Positions 44,145-52,522 of a stretch of DNA of 64,000 bases are shown here, piece by piece. The notes below the pieces were generated by a model. That model was not told the origin of the DNA and did no database searches. It saw only the letters and a list, made by a program, of their open reading frames with translations. The position numbers and the translations under genes were made by a program. Within the stretch, counting starts at the first letter, position 1. Every line of letters starts with the position of its first letter. The stretch spans positions 161,688-225,687 of the forward strand of contig NZ_VLKT01000003.1 of the NCBI RefSeq assembly GCF_007830515.1, written 5' to 3'. This DNA comes from Mesorhizobium tianshanense (GTDB taxonomy: Bacteria > Pseudomonadota > Alphaproteobacteria > Rhizobiales > Rhizobiaceae).

Positions 44145-44741
44145 ATGGCAGCGAAGAGCATCATCAGCCGGCCGGTTTACGGAACCCTGTCTCCGCAGCC
44201 CGGCAAGCACCATCTTTTCGTGGCGGATGCGGAAGGAGCGCTGGCGATATCAGACCTGGCCGCCAAGGCGCCTACCGGCTTTTTCGGCGATGCCCACATC
44301 ATCTTCATCCCCGGTGCTGACGGCAAGCATGTCGCCGCGCTCGAAGCGCTGAACCCGGCGCAGTTCTACCAGGGTCCTTCCTTCGCCAGCGCCTTGCCGC
44401 GGCTGAAGCAGACGCTGGCCAACGCGCATATGGGCCTGCGGCTCTATCTCGCCGGCACCGAGGGGCTGATCGGCCAGGCCATGCAGGCGGCGCTCGAAGC
44501 TGGCATCGATCACACATCAATCCAGACCGAACATCGCGGCTCGCTGGCGCGTCGCGTCCAATGCGTTCACTGCAAGGGCATCACCGAAAACGTGACGACG
44601 CAGCCGGCGACCTGTTCGCATTGTGGCCTGCTTCTTCTGGTACGCGATCATTACTCCAGGCGCCTCGCGGCATTCCAGGGCGTGTGCATCAATGCCGAGG
44701 ACCGCAGCGAAATTCCTCCCACGGAGGAGATCTATCGATGA
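44145..44741 (+). CDS. dmmA: Dimethylamine monooxygenase subunit with zinc-ribbon end
   Basis: 198 residues. The N-terminal part (about 20-125) is of unknown fold (PVYGTLSPQPGKHHLFVADA, FFGDAHIIFIPGADGKHVAA). The C-terminal part has CVHC and CSHC pairs about 15 residues apart, a zinc-ribbon or rubredoxin-like site, followed by LLLLVRDHYSRRLAAFQGVC. The position between the GcvT-like and reductase genes fits the dmmD-A-B-C order of characterised clusters. The letter assignment relies on that order and on memory. The stop overlaps the dmmB start (ATGA), so subunits are made together. Its job may be electron transfer or assembly. Confidence 0.8.
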   Translation: MAAKSIISRPVYGTLSPQPGKHHLFVADAEGALAISDLAAKAPTGFFGDAHIIFIPGADGKHVAALEALNPAQFYQGPSFASALPRLKQTLANAHMGLRLYLAGTEGLIGQAMQAALEAGIDHTSIQTEHRGSLARRVQCVHCKGITENVTTQPATCSHCGLLLLVRDHYSRRLAAFQGVCINAEDRSEIPPTEEIYR

Positions 44742-45703
44742 GCACCGGCACCACCAAGCTCGACGTCGTGGTGAGCGACGTCGTCCCGGTCAACGAATTG
44801 GTCACGCGCTTCCATTTCCGCCGGCGTGACGGCGAACTTCTGCCGACGTTTTCCGGCGGCGCCCATGTCGTCGTCGAAATGCGCGACGGTGGGCGGACCA
44901 GGCTCAATCCCTATTCGCTGATGGGCTCGCCGCTCGATACGCGCGAGTACACGATCTCGGTGCGCCGCGACGATGCCGGCCGCGGCGGCTCGCTGTTCAT
45001 GCACCGGAGCGTCAAGCCGGGGCTGGAAATGGTGATCAGCTACCCGGTCAACCTGTTCTCGCTCGATTTGCGCGCCAAAAAACACCTGATGCTGGCCGGC
45101 GGCATCGGCATCACCCCGTTCATGGCGCAGACCGCGCAACTGGCGGCGGAAGGCGGCAATTTCGAACTGCACTACACCTGCCGCACCGCCACGCTAGGCA
45201 CCTACGCCGATGTGCTCCGAGAGCGCTATGACCGTCGGGTCAGGCTCTATCACGACGACCGCGACGAGCGCATCGAACTCGACCGGCTGCTGTCATCGCA
45301 GCCGCTCGGCACGCATCTCTATGTCTGCGGCCCGTCGGGCATGATCGACTGGGTGCGCGATCACGCAGCAAGCCTGGGCTGGCCGGCGGAAACCGTCCAT
45401 TTCGAGCATTTCGCCGCCCCCCAGCCCGGCGCCCCGTTCGACGTGACGCTGGCCCTCAGCGGCAAGACGATCCGCGTCGGCGAGCAGCAGAGCCTGCTCG
45501 AGGCGATCGAGGCGGCCGGCGTCGATCCGCCCTATCTCTGCCGCGGCGGCGTCTGCGGCCAATGCGAAACCAACGTGATTTCGCATGACGGCAAATTCAT
45601 CCACAACGATCACTGGCTGAGCGAGGAAGAGCATCGATCCTGCGGGAAGATCATGCCCTGCGTGTCGCGCTTCGAGGGCAGGTCGCTGGTGCTGGAAAGA
45701 TAG
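44738..45703 (+). CDS. dmmB: Dimethylamine monooxygenase reductase subunit (flavin, 2Fe-2S)
   Basis: 321 residues, organised like phthalate dioxygenase reductase: a flavin-binding barrel (RLNPYSLMGSPLDTREYTIS), an NAD(P)-binding domain (LAGGIGITPFMAQTAQLAAE, then LYVCGPSGMIDWV) and a plant-type ferredoxin domain at the C-terminus with CRGGVCGQCETN and a fourth Cys about 30 residues later in RSCGKIMPC. It passes electrons from NAD(P)H through flavin and iron-sulfur to the heme subunit encoded next. The ATG at 44738 overlaps the dmmA stop by four bases. Confidence 0.88.
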   Translation: MSTGTTKLDVVVSDVVPVNELVTRFHFRRRDGELLPTFSGGAHVVVEMRDGGRTRLNPYSLMGSPLDTREYTISVRRDDAGRGGSLFMHRSVKPGLEMVISYPVNLFSLDLRAKKHLMLAGGIGITPFMAQTAQLAAEGGNFELHYTCRTATLGTYADVLRERYDRRVRLYHDDRDERIELDRLLSSQPLGTHLYVCGPSGMIDWVRDHAASLGWPAETVHFEHFAAPQPGAPFDVTLALSGKTIRVGEQQSLLEAIEAAGVDPPYLCRGGVCGQCETNVISHDGKFIHNDHWLSEEEHRSCGKIMPCVSRFEGRSLVLER

Positions 45704-45712
45704 GAGGCGAGC

Positions 45713-46753
45713 TTGGGCATCACCTTTCGCAAGGAAACGTTCCGTAACGACTTCACCTTCAAGAACAGCCCGGAGCACATCAGGCGGTTCCCGTTCCCGT
45801 TCCACGAAGACAGCTACATGTATGCGGTCAATATCGAGCCGCATGTCGTCGGTCCGAAGGGCAGCGTGCTCGAAAACCTGATCGACGTCGACGAGCACTA
45901 TGTCGCCGAGATGCAGGACCGCGCGCTGGTGCTTGCCGAAGACCCGCTGCGCTGCCAGTCGCTGCCGCATATGACGCTGGCCGGTTGGGACCTGCTGGAA
46001 CTTCTGATGGAGCAGCAGGCGCTGGGCTATCCCGAGCATTTCACGCTGACGCGCGATGGCGACCGCTGGCGCTGGATCAACCGGCCGCTCGGCATCGACG
46101 ACACCTTCACCTTCGGCGATGTCTCGACGCTGCCTTACGGGCCGATGGAGTACATCACGCGTCAGAGCCAGGGAGATTTCTGCATTCTCGACCAGCGTGA
46201 CGGCAATCTGTGGATGGATGCCGGCATGGTCACCACCCAGGCCGACTGGTCGCTCGATTTCGACATCGGCATGAACTTCTTCGAGTGGCACGCGCCGGTG
46301 CCGCTGGCGCATGAGAAGGGGATTTTCACCCGGGCGCTGAAGTTCCTCACCAACATCCAGCAAGGCAAGCCGGCGCGGCGCCTGAACTGGACGATGACCA
46401 TCAATCCGCGCCTCGACACCAGCCCGGAAAACTATCACAAATGGGGTCCGGACCGCACCACGGTGACGCCCGAAAATGTCGGCGAAAAGGTCCATCTGCG
46501 CGTCGAGCTGCAAAGCTTCTGGCGGCTGCCGCGCTCGAACGGCATCGTCTTCCCGATCCGCTGCTATCTGATCAAGATGGACGAACTGGTGACGCAGCCC
46601 AAATGGGCAAGGCGCCTGCACCGCGTGATCCGCGACCTCCCCGAGGAACTCGCCAATTACAAGGGCCTGACACGCTACCGCCCGACGCTGGTCGAATGGC
46701 TGTCGAAGCTCGACGACGGCAGCCCGACGTCGCCGGGCTTCGGGCCGGATTGA
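45713..46753 (+). CDS. dmmC: Dimethylamine monooxygenase heme subunit (DUF3445)
   Basis: 346 residues of the DUF3445 / heme-dependent oxidative N-demethylase family. Typical text: RFPFPFHEDSYMYAVNIEPH, QSLPHMTLAGWDLLELLMEQ, WRWINRPLGI, ISRQ-like YITRQSQGDFCILDQRDGNL, and RVELQSFWRLPRSNGIVFPI near the end. It removes a methyl from dimethylamine to give methylamine and formaldehyde. The start is TTG at 45713, set by AGGAGG immediately after the dmmB stop; the next in-frame ATG would remove family sequence. It ends the dmmDABC operon, and a palindromic repeat follows within 10 bases. Confidence 0.88.
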   Translation: MGITFRKETFRNDFTFKNSPEHIRRFPFPFHEDSYMYAVNIEPHVVGPKGSVLENLIDVDEHYVAEMQDRALVLAEDPLRCQSLPHMTLAGWDLLELLMEQQALGYPEHFTLTRDGDRWRWINRPLGIDDTFTFGDVSTLPYGPMEYITRQSQGDFCILDQRDGNLWMDAGMVTTQADWSLDFDIGMNFFEWHAPVPLAHEKGIFTRALKFLTNIQQGKPARRLNWTMTINPRLDTSPENYHKWGPDRTTVTPENVGEKVHLRVELQSFWRLPRSNGIVFPIRCYLIKMDELVTQPKWARRLHRVIRDLPEELANYKGLTRYRPTLVEWLSKLDDGSPTSPGFGPD

Positions 46754-46759
46754 GCGAGT

Positions 46760-46893
46760 CCCCCTCATCCGGCCCTTCGGGCCACCTTCTCCCCGCCGGG
46801 GAGAAGAGGCTGGCATCAACGCTGGCGACCTCCTCTCCCCTCGGGGAGAGGTCGGATTGCCCCGAATTGTCCTTCGCAATCCGGGTGAGGGGG
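46760..46893. repeat. RIME-like mosaic palindromic repeat
   Basis: 134 bases bounded by near-perfect inverted ends CCCCCTCATCCGG and CCGGGTGAGGGGG. Inside are at least three hairpins: GGCCC-TTC-GGGCC, CTTCTCCCC/GGGGAGAAG and CTCTCCCC-T-CGGGGAGAG. This is the layout of rhizobial intergenic mosaic elements. It lies between convergent dmmC and the XRE-cupin gene and may end transcription from both sides. Confidence 0.85.
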
Positions 46894-46909
46894 TCTGCTT
46901 GCGTCCCGC

Positions 46910-47632
46910 TCAACCCGCGCTGCTCTGCGGATAGCAGATGATCGAGAGGTAGCGCATCGGCAGGACCGTCAGCACTTCCGGCCCGTGCGGCGCATCGGCG
47001 TCGAAGAACAGGCTGTCGCCGGGCTTCATCGGGTAGAGGTTGCTGCCGTGCCGGTAGGTAACCTCGCCTTCGAGCATGTAGAGGAACTCCATGCCTTCGT
47101 GCTGGAAGGTCGGAAATACATCGGAATCCTCGGTCAGCGTGATCAGATAGGGTTCCACGACGACGCCGCTGGTGTTCGAGCCGATATGGCCGAGCAGATT
47201 GTACTGGTGGCCGGCGCGCGTGCCGCGGCGCTCGACATCGAGCCCTTCGCCGGCCTTGACGAAGACGGCGCTGCGCTCCTCCTCGAAACGGCGAAAGAAG
47301 GCGGTGACCGGAACACCAAGCGCCCGCGACAAGGCCTGCAGCGTCGTCAGCGACGGCGAGGTGATGCCGTTCTCGATCTTCGACAGCATGCCCAGCGAAA
47401 TATCGGTGGCCACGGCCAGGTCTGCCACGGTGATGCCGAGCTTCTTGCGAAACGCCCGCACCTCGCGGCCGATGGCGACCTCCAGCACTTTTTCACGGGT
47501 GTCGCGGATGGCGTGCGGGTTCTGCGTCAGCGGTGTTCGGATCGTTCGTCCGTCGGTCGCCTTCGGCGACGGTTTGGTCTTGGCCAGAGCGGCGCCGGCA
47601 CCATTCTTGAGGTCGGAAGCTGTTTTCGCCAT
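46910..47632 (-). CDS. XRE-cupin transcriptional regulator
   Basis: 240 residues. A basic N-terminal tail (1-50) precedes an XRE helix-turn-helix (about 52-110: VRAFRKKLGITVADLAVATD, then ISLGMLSKIENGITSPSLTT) and a C-terminal cupin barrel (about 150-235: TFQHEGMEFLYMLEGEVTYR, MKPGDSLFFDADAPHGPEV). Such proteins sense a small molecule with the cupin. It lies between dmmDABC and tmm, transcribed away from tmm, so it is the natural regulator of the methylated-amine genes. Candidate binding sites are the dyad at 47661-47675 before its own gene and the repeated motif before tmm, dmmD/amt, mgsA and tdm. Whether it activates or represses cannot be told. Confidence 0.9.
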   Translation of the reverse strand: MAKTASDLKNGAGAALAKTKPSPKATDGRTIRTPLTQNPHAIRDTREKVLEVAIGREVRAFRKKLGITVADLAVATDISLGMLSKIENGITSPSLTTLQALSRALGVPVTAFFRRFEEERSAVFVKAGEGLDVERRGTRAGHQYNLLGHIGSNTSGVVVEPYLITLTEDSDVFPTFQHEGMEFLYMLEGEVTYRHGSNLYPMKPGDSLFFDADAPHGPEVLTVLPMRYLSIICYPQSSAG

Positions 47633-47660
47633 GTCGCTACTCCGGACTCTGTGGATTTAT

Positions 47661-47675
47661 TTCACTCACGGTGAA
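47661..47675. promoter_or_regulatory. Small dyad before the XRE-cupin gene
   Basis: TTCAC-TCACG-GTGAA, 29 bases upstream of the regulator start at 47632. It may be an autoregulatory site. ACTCAC plus TGAA also occurs in the mgsA upstream motif. Confidence 0.4.
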
Positions 47676-47841
47676 CATATTCGGTGCCGATACAGAAGCG
47701 CAACCGCCACAGCAAGCCATCCACGATTGATTTCTCGTATGCTCCGCGGGCTGCTAGCGTGGATCCCGCTGGAAAATCGACCTTGATGAAACGAGGTTTC
47801 GCGACAAGGCTGTTGACAGCATTGAACGGCGAATTACTGTC

Positions 47842-47866
47842 CTGTCAGTGAAATTTGTTTCGTTAG
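47842..47866. promoter_or_regulatory. Possible amine-island regulatory motif before tmm
   Basis: CTGTCAGTGAAATTTGTTTC followed by GTTAG, 25-49 bases upstream of tmm. It contains the near-dyad TGAAA-TTTG-TTTCG and is the best-matching member of the group with 31396-31416. Confidence 0.45.
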
Positions 47867-47890
47867 AGAAATGAGATCGGGAGGCCCGGA

Positions 47891-49249
47891 ATGAAAAGTC
47901 GTGTTGCCGTCATCGGAGCCGGACCGTCCGGCCTGGCCCAGCTTCGAGCCTTCAAGTCGGCTGCCGACAAGGGCGCGGATATTCCGGAAGTCGTCTGCTT
48001 CGAAAAGCAGTCCGACTGGGGTGGCCTGTGGAACTACACCTGGCGCACCGGCCTCGACGAGCATGGCGATCCGGTGCATGGCTCGATGTACCGTTACCTC
48101 TGGTCGAACGGACCGAAGGAGTGCCTCGAATTCGCCGACTACACATTCGAGGAGCATTTCGGGCGGCCGATCGGCTCCTATCCGCCACGCGCCGTGCTGT
48201 GGGACTACATCAAGGGCCGCGTCGAAAAATCCGGCGTGCGCAAATGGGTGCGCTTCAACAGCCCGGTGCGTATGGTGACCTTCTCCGACGAGACGAAAAA
48301 GTTCACCGTCACCGCGCATGACCGCACCAACGACGTCACCTATTCGGAAGAGTTCGACAACGTCGTCGTTGCCTCGGGGCATTTTTCCGTGCCCAACGTC
48401 CCCTATTTCGAAGGTTTTTCGACTTTCAACGGCCGCATCCTGCACAGCCACGATTTCCGTGACGCCATGGAATTCAAGGACAAGGACATCCTGATCATCG
48501 GCCGCTCCTATTCGGCCGAGGACATCGGCTCGCAATGCTACAAATACGGCGCCAAATCGATCACCTCCAGCTACCGCTCGAAGCCGATGGGCTTCAAATG
48601 GCCCGACAACTGGAAGGAAGTGCCGCTGCTGCAGAAGGTCGTCGGCAAGACCGCGCATTTCAAGGATGGCTCCACCAAGGATGTCGACGCCATCATCCTG
48701 TGCACCGGCTATCTGCACTCGTTCCCGTTCCTCACCGACGATCTGAAGCTCAAGACCGCCAACCGCATGTGGCCGGACGGGCTCTATGAGGGCGTCGTCT
48801 GGGAGAAGAACCCGCAACTGTCCTATATCGGCATGCAGGACCAGTTCTACACCTTCAACATGTTCGACGCGCAGGCCTGGTTCGCGCGCGACGTCATCAT
48901 GGGCCGCATAAAGCTGCCTTCGGCCGAGGCGATGGCGGAACACGGCGCGAAATGGCGGGCGCGCGAGGAAACGCTGGAAGACGCCGAGCAGATGATCTGG
49001 TTCCAGGGCGACTACACCAAGGAGCTGATGGAGCAGACCGACTATCCGGGCTTCGATGTCGAGGCGGTCAACCAGACCTTCATGGAGTGGGAGCACCACA
49101 AGGTGGAAGACATCATGGGCTTCCGCGACCACGCCTACCGCTCGCTGATGACCGGCACGATGGCGCCGCTGCACCATACGCTGTGGCTGCAGGCGATGGA
49201 CGATTCGATGGAGAGCTATCTCGAGGTGAAGGGGGTGGCGGCGGAGTAG
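47891..49249 (+). CDS. tmm: Trimethylamine monooxygenase (flavin-containing)
   Basis: 452 residues, the size of bacterial FMO/Tmm. It oxidises trimethylamine to trimethylamine N-oxide with NADPH and oxygen. Motifs: [14 protein letters not shown] with GxGxxG at 9-14 (FAD); [11 protein letters not shown] at 179-189 (the FMO identifying sequence); [10 protein letters not shown] at 204-213 (NADPH), with Tyr at 207 as in Methylophaga FMO; and Asn at about 73 in WSNGP, matching the catalytic Asn region. [11 protein letters not shown] is the late ATG-like motif. It is divergent from the XRE-cupin gene with a 258-base gap. It is a single-gene unit followed by about 260 bases without a recognisable gene. 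Confidence 0.92.
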   Translation: MKSRVAVIGAGPSGLAQLRAFKSAADKGADIPEVVCFEKQSDWGGLWNYTWRTGLDEHGDPVHGSMYRYLWSNGPKECLEFADYTFEEHFGRPIGSYPPRAVLWDYIKGRVEKSGVRKWVRFNSPVRMVTFSDETKKFTVTAHDRTNDVTYSEEFDNVVVASGHFSVPNVPYFEGFSTFNGRILHSHDFRDAMEFKDKDILIIGRSYSAEDIGSQCYKYGAKSITSSYRSKPMGFKWPDNWKEVPLLQKVVGKTAHFKDGSTKDVDAIILCTGYLHSFPFLTDDLKLKTANRMWPDGLYEGVVWEKNPQLSYIGMQDQFYTFNMFDAQAWFARDVIMGRIKLPSAEAMAEHGAKWRAREETLEDAEQMIWFQGDYTKELMEQTDYPGFDVEAVNQTFMEWEHHKVEDIMGFRDHAYRSLMTGTMAPLHHTLWLQAMDDSMESYLEVKGVAAE

Positions 49250-49512
49250 CGGCGTCCTCGCCGCACCACGAGTTCCAGCCAGGCCGGCGCACGACCCACC
49301 CATGGTGGCTTTCGCCATGCACGGCCTGCGGGAACAGTGGGTCCGCGAAACAACCCACAGCGACCGCAATGGCCGTGGGTTCGTGACGGATACCAAAAGA
49401 CCGTCGAGCCGCACGTTTAACCCATGGCGGCGTAAGCGGCTACGCTCCCGCCTTTGGACGAAATGGATAATGGCGCAGCTTTCACCGCGCCATCATTCTC
49501 ACGCGTTCAGGC

Positions 49513-49824
49513 TCAGGGAACCGGCTGATAGAAGCATGGCTTGGCGCGCGCCTGGAACTGCGAACCGCCGAGCGGCGTGATCGACTTGTTCTTGGCGCCG
49601 GCCCACTGGGCCCACTTGTTGCCGTACTTCGAGGCAACCAACTGGACCCACATGGCCTGGGCGACGGGCAACGAGGGGCCGTTGACGGCTTCGTAGGCCC
49701 GCTTGCAGTCGCCCGGCTGCGGTCCGACTGCCTTCATCTGGGCAGCGGTGGCGGCACCTGCGACGAGCGCGGACATGACGATCGCCGCGCCTATGCTGTG
49801 GAAAGTAATGGTCCTCTGTTTCAT
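49513..49824 (-). CDS. Small secreted protein, unknown function
   Basis: 103 residues, not recognised. A signal peptide (about 1-27: HSIGAAIVMSALVAGAATAA) is followed by a short mature domain with two Cys (GDCKRAYEAV and KPCFYQPVP), which could form one disulfide. QAMWVQLVASKYGNKWAQWA is the most regular segment. The ATG at 49824 is preceded by AGAGGAGAA; the frame continues upstream without support. It lies between tmm (convergent) and the two-component genes, with no clear link to either. Confidence 0.8.
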   Translation of the reverse strand: MKQRTITFHSIGAAIVMSALVAGAATAAQMKAVGPQPGDCKRAYEAVNGPSLPVAQAMWVQLVASKYGNKWAQWAGAKNKSITPLGGSQFQARAKPCFYQPVP

Positions 49825-50012
49825 TTCATTCTCCTCTGGTTGGTTCGCGGACGTCGCCTGGATCAGGTCTTGCATCCGCCATGAGCTTCGATGTACGCGG
49901 TTCATTCCGCTCGCATCGCCGTCGTTTGACGATGGAAACAGGATGCACCCGCGATGCATCGCGCGGATTGCGCCGCGCAGGCGGACTCATTTCAAATGTT
50001 TCCGGAATGGTT

Positions 50013-51617
50013 TCAGCGGCCGCGCGGGCCAAAATCCGCGACGAGTCTTGCGACGTCCGCCGGCGTGAACGGTTTTTCGAGGAATGGACGGCCGGACTCG
50101 GCGAGAAAACGCCCGGCCGCGGGGCCGAGCGCATCTCCGGTCACGAACAACGTGCGTTCGACGAGTGCGGCATGGTACGCTTTGATCCATTGGAACAGGG
50201 CCGGTCCGTCCATGTCCGGCATGCGCAGGTCGCAGATCACCGCGTCGTAGCCGCCGGCAGCGTCCGCAATCAGCGCCTGCGCCTCCGCGCCGCTGCTGGC
50301 GATGTCCGAACGGTAGCCCTTGCGGGAGAGAGCCTCGGCGATCAGCTTCGCGATCTGTGGTTCGTCGTCGATGACGATCGCCCGCAGCGCGACGGTGCCT
50401 CGATCCGAAACCGTATCCGTCGCCTTGCCGACACCCTCGACCTTCATCTCCGAACCGGTCGCCAGGGGTAGCGTCAGCTCGAACGCCGCACCGCCGAGCG
50501 ACGAGGCGGTGAGCGCCAGTTGGCCGTCCTGCGACTCGGCCAGGCCGCGCGAGATCGAAAGCCCGATGCCCGTGCCGATCCCTAGAGGTTTCGTCGTGAA
50601 GAATGGTTCGAAGATCTGCATCTGAATAGCCGCGGGAATTCCCGGTCCGCTATCGTCCACGACGATCCTTGCCTTGCCCTCGAGCCCTACGAATGTGCGA
50701 ATTTCGATGGCGCGGCTGCCCGCGGCTTCCTGCAGCGCCTGGTTCGCATTGACGATCAGGTTGACGACGATCTGCTGCAACTGATTCGGGTCGATGAAGA
50801 CCTCGGGCATCGCCTCGTCATAGTCACGGTACACCGCGACGCCGTTGCTCCTCAGCCCGTAGGCCAAGAGCTCGATCGCGCTGTCTAGCAGCGGCGCCAC
50901 CGCCACCGCGCGCTTCTCTGCCTTTTGCTGGCGGGCGATCGCCATGAAGGAGCGTATCACGCGTGCGCAGCGCTCCGCCGCTACCTGGATTTGCTTGACC
51001 CGTTCGCCCGCCGATTCCGCAAAGCCGTTCCCCTCAAGCTCCTCCTGCAGCACCGTCGCCTGCCCGAGCACCACCGACAGCGGGTTGTTCAACTCATGTG
51101 CGACGCCGGCGAGCAGCGAACCGATCGCGGCGAGCTTCTCGCTCTGGTGAAGCGCCTCGCGCTGTCGCTGGATTTCCGCGGCCGCCGCCTTCGCCGCGGA
51201 GAGATCGCGCAGATTGGCGGTGAAATAGCGCCCGTCCGGTAGGTTCACTTCCGTGATCGCCAGCTCGACCGCGATGATCGTGCCGTCCTTGCGCCGCGCA
51301 TCCATCTCCACGCGGCGGCCGAGCACATGCGGTACGCCGGTGGCGCGGTAGCGGGCCATACCGGCCTCGTGCGCCTCCTTGTGGTGGTCGGGCACGATCA
51401 GCGAGCTGATCGAGAGGCCGATCGCTTCGCTCTTCGAATAGCCGAACGTCGTCTCGGCGGACGCGTTCATCGTCACGACGCGCCCCTCCTCATCGACGAC
51501 GATCACCGCATCAAGAGCGGAATCGACCACCGCCGCATAGATGACGGCGTCGCGCTGGAGATCGTTGAGGCGGGAGCCGCCTCGCTTGCGGGCAGGCTTT
51601 GTCCTCGCGCCGTTCAA
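50013..51617 (-). CDS. PAS-domain hybrid histidine kinase with C-terminal receiver
   Basis: 534 residues, soluble by appearance (no membrane span). PAS domain at about 28-140 (DSALDAVIVVDEEGRVVTMN, FGYSKSEAIGLSI). Dimerisation helix and phospho-His174 in AGVAHELNNPL; ATPase domain at about 275-390 (QIVVNLIVNANQAL, DDSGPGIPA, GTGIGLSISRG). A receiver domain at about 412-530 has Asp463 in ICDLRMPDMD and Lys in FLEKPFTP. The start overlaps the stop of the response-regulator gene by four bases, so both are made together. The receiver after the kinase suggests an internal phosphorelay or a sink. The signal is unknown; PAS may bind heme, flavin or a small ligand. Confidence 0.9.
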   Translation of the reverse strand: MNGARTKPARKRGGSRLNDLQRDAVIYAAVVDSALDAVIVVDEEGRVVTMNASAETTFGYSKSEAIGLSISSLIVPDHHKEAHEAGMARYRATGVPHVLGRRVEMDARRKDGTIIAVELAITEVNLPDGRYFTANLRDLSAAKAAAAEIQRQREALHQSEKLAAIGSLLAGVAHELNNPLSVVLGQATVLQEELEGNGFAESAGERVKQIQVAAERCARVIRSFMAIARQQKAEKRAVAVAPLLDSAIELLAYGLRSNGVAVYRDYDEAMPEVFIDPNQLQQIVVNLIVNANQALQEAAGSRAIEIRTFVGLEGKARIVVDDSGPGIPAAIQMQIFEPFFTTKPLGIGTGIGLSISRGLAESQDGQLALTASSLGGAAFELTLPLATGSEMKVEGVGKATDTVSDRGTVALRAIVIDDEPQIAKLIAEALSRKGYRSDIASSGAEAQALIADAAGGYDAVICDLRMPDMDGPALFQWIKAYHAALVERTLFVTGDALGPAAGRFLAESGRPFLEKPFTPADVARLVADFGPRGR

Positions 51618-52387
51618 GCTGGCGGAACGTAGACGTAGCCGACGCTGCGCACGGTCCTGATGACCTGCGGCCTGGTCGGGTTGACCTCGATCCTTTTCCG
51701 GATGCGCGTCACCCTTATGTCGATCGCCCGGTCGCAGCAGCCTGAGCCGTGCTCCGACGAGTCACCGAGCAGGCGGTCCCGCGTCAGCACCTTGTTGGGG
51801 TGCTGCGCGAAGGTCGACAACATCTCGAATTCGGTCGCGGTGATCGGCAGGTCGGCGCCGTTCCGGTCGATCAGGCGGCGCGCGTCGAAGTCGAGGAAGG
51901 CTTCGCCGAAGCAGGCGACGTTCAGTTGCCGCCGCTCCCGTGCTGACTGGGGCCGCTGCGGCACTGCCGGGCAGCCTCCGGCCGCCTGTGCGCGGCGCAG
52001 CACGGCGTGCACGCGCGCGGCGAGCTCGCGCAGGTCGAACGGCTTGGTCACATAGTCGTCGGCGCCGACTTCGAGCCCCACAACCCTGTCGATCGTGTCG
52101 GCCAGCGCGGTCAGCATGACGATCGGGACCTGCTTCGTCGCCCGCAGCCTGCGCGCGATCGAGATGCCATCCTCGCCGGGCAGGTTGACGTCGAGCACTA
52201 CGAGGTCCGGCGCCACCATGTCGATCGCCCGGTCGAGTTCGGCCCCGTTCGCGCAGCGGCTCACATGACAGCCCCCGCGCCCGAGATAGTCCGACACCAT
52301 CGAAAGGACGTCAGGCTCGTCGTCCACGACCACGATCCTTGTGGAAGCATTCTGAAGCACTCGGGCAATCCTCCTTGCTCGCTTCAT
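51614..52387 (-). CDS. OmpR-family response regulator (TorR-like)
   Basis: 257 residues. Receiver domain at about 16-130 with acidic DDEP (22-25), phospho-Asp66 in VVLDVNLPGEDG and Lys in VTKPFDLREL. A linker of about 30 residues (GCPAVPQRPQSARERR) precedes the winged-helix DNA-binding domain (about 160-255: LPITATEFEMLSTFAQHPNK, then RVTRIRKRIEVNPTRPQVIR and SVGYVYVPPA). It pairs with the hybrid kinase encoded downstream. Annotation pipelines often call such proteins TorR-like; there is no torCAD operon here, so that name should not be taken as function. The start at 52387 has a weak ribosome-binding site. Divergent tetR-type gene 135 bases away. Confidence 0.88.
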   Translation of the reverse strand: MKRARRIARVLQNASTRIVVVDDEPDVLSMVSDYLGRGGCHVSRCANGAELDRAIDMVAPDLVVLDVNLPGEDGISIARRLRATKQVPIVMLTALADTIDRVVGLEVGADDYVTKPFDLRELAARVHAVLRRAQAAGGCPAVPQRPQSARERRQLNVACFGEAFLDFDARRLIDRNGADLPITATEFEMLSTFAQHPNKVLTRDRLLGDSSEHGSGCCDRAIDIRVTRIRKRIEVNPTRPQVIRTVRSVGYVYVPPA

Positions 52388-52522
52388 GAGTGCGTGAAAA
52401 CCGCGATCGGTTCACGCCTGCTTTCCAACTTTGCTGCTGGCCCAAGAGAAAGTGAGTTGCCCCGGCAGATTTAGCGGACTATCTATTTCACGGAATTATA
52501 TTTTTGTCAAATTGGAGGCCGA

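Noticed and set aside
46760..46893. CRISPR-like array
   Set aside because: The repeats are inverted, not regularly spaced direct repeats, and no cas genes are present. It fits a rhizobial palindromic mosaic element.
47834..49414. 526-codon open frame opposite tmm
   Set aside because: Antisense shadow with no motifs; Tmm signatures are on the plus strand.
49302..49580. 92-codon open frame after tmm
   Set aside because: No family resemblance, weak start, and it overlaps the small secreted protein on the other strand.
51614..52387. TorR as regulator of a TMAO respiration operon
   Set aside because: The resemblance is generic to OmpR-family proteins and there is no torCAD or torS in the window, despite the nearby TMAO-related island.
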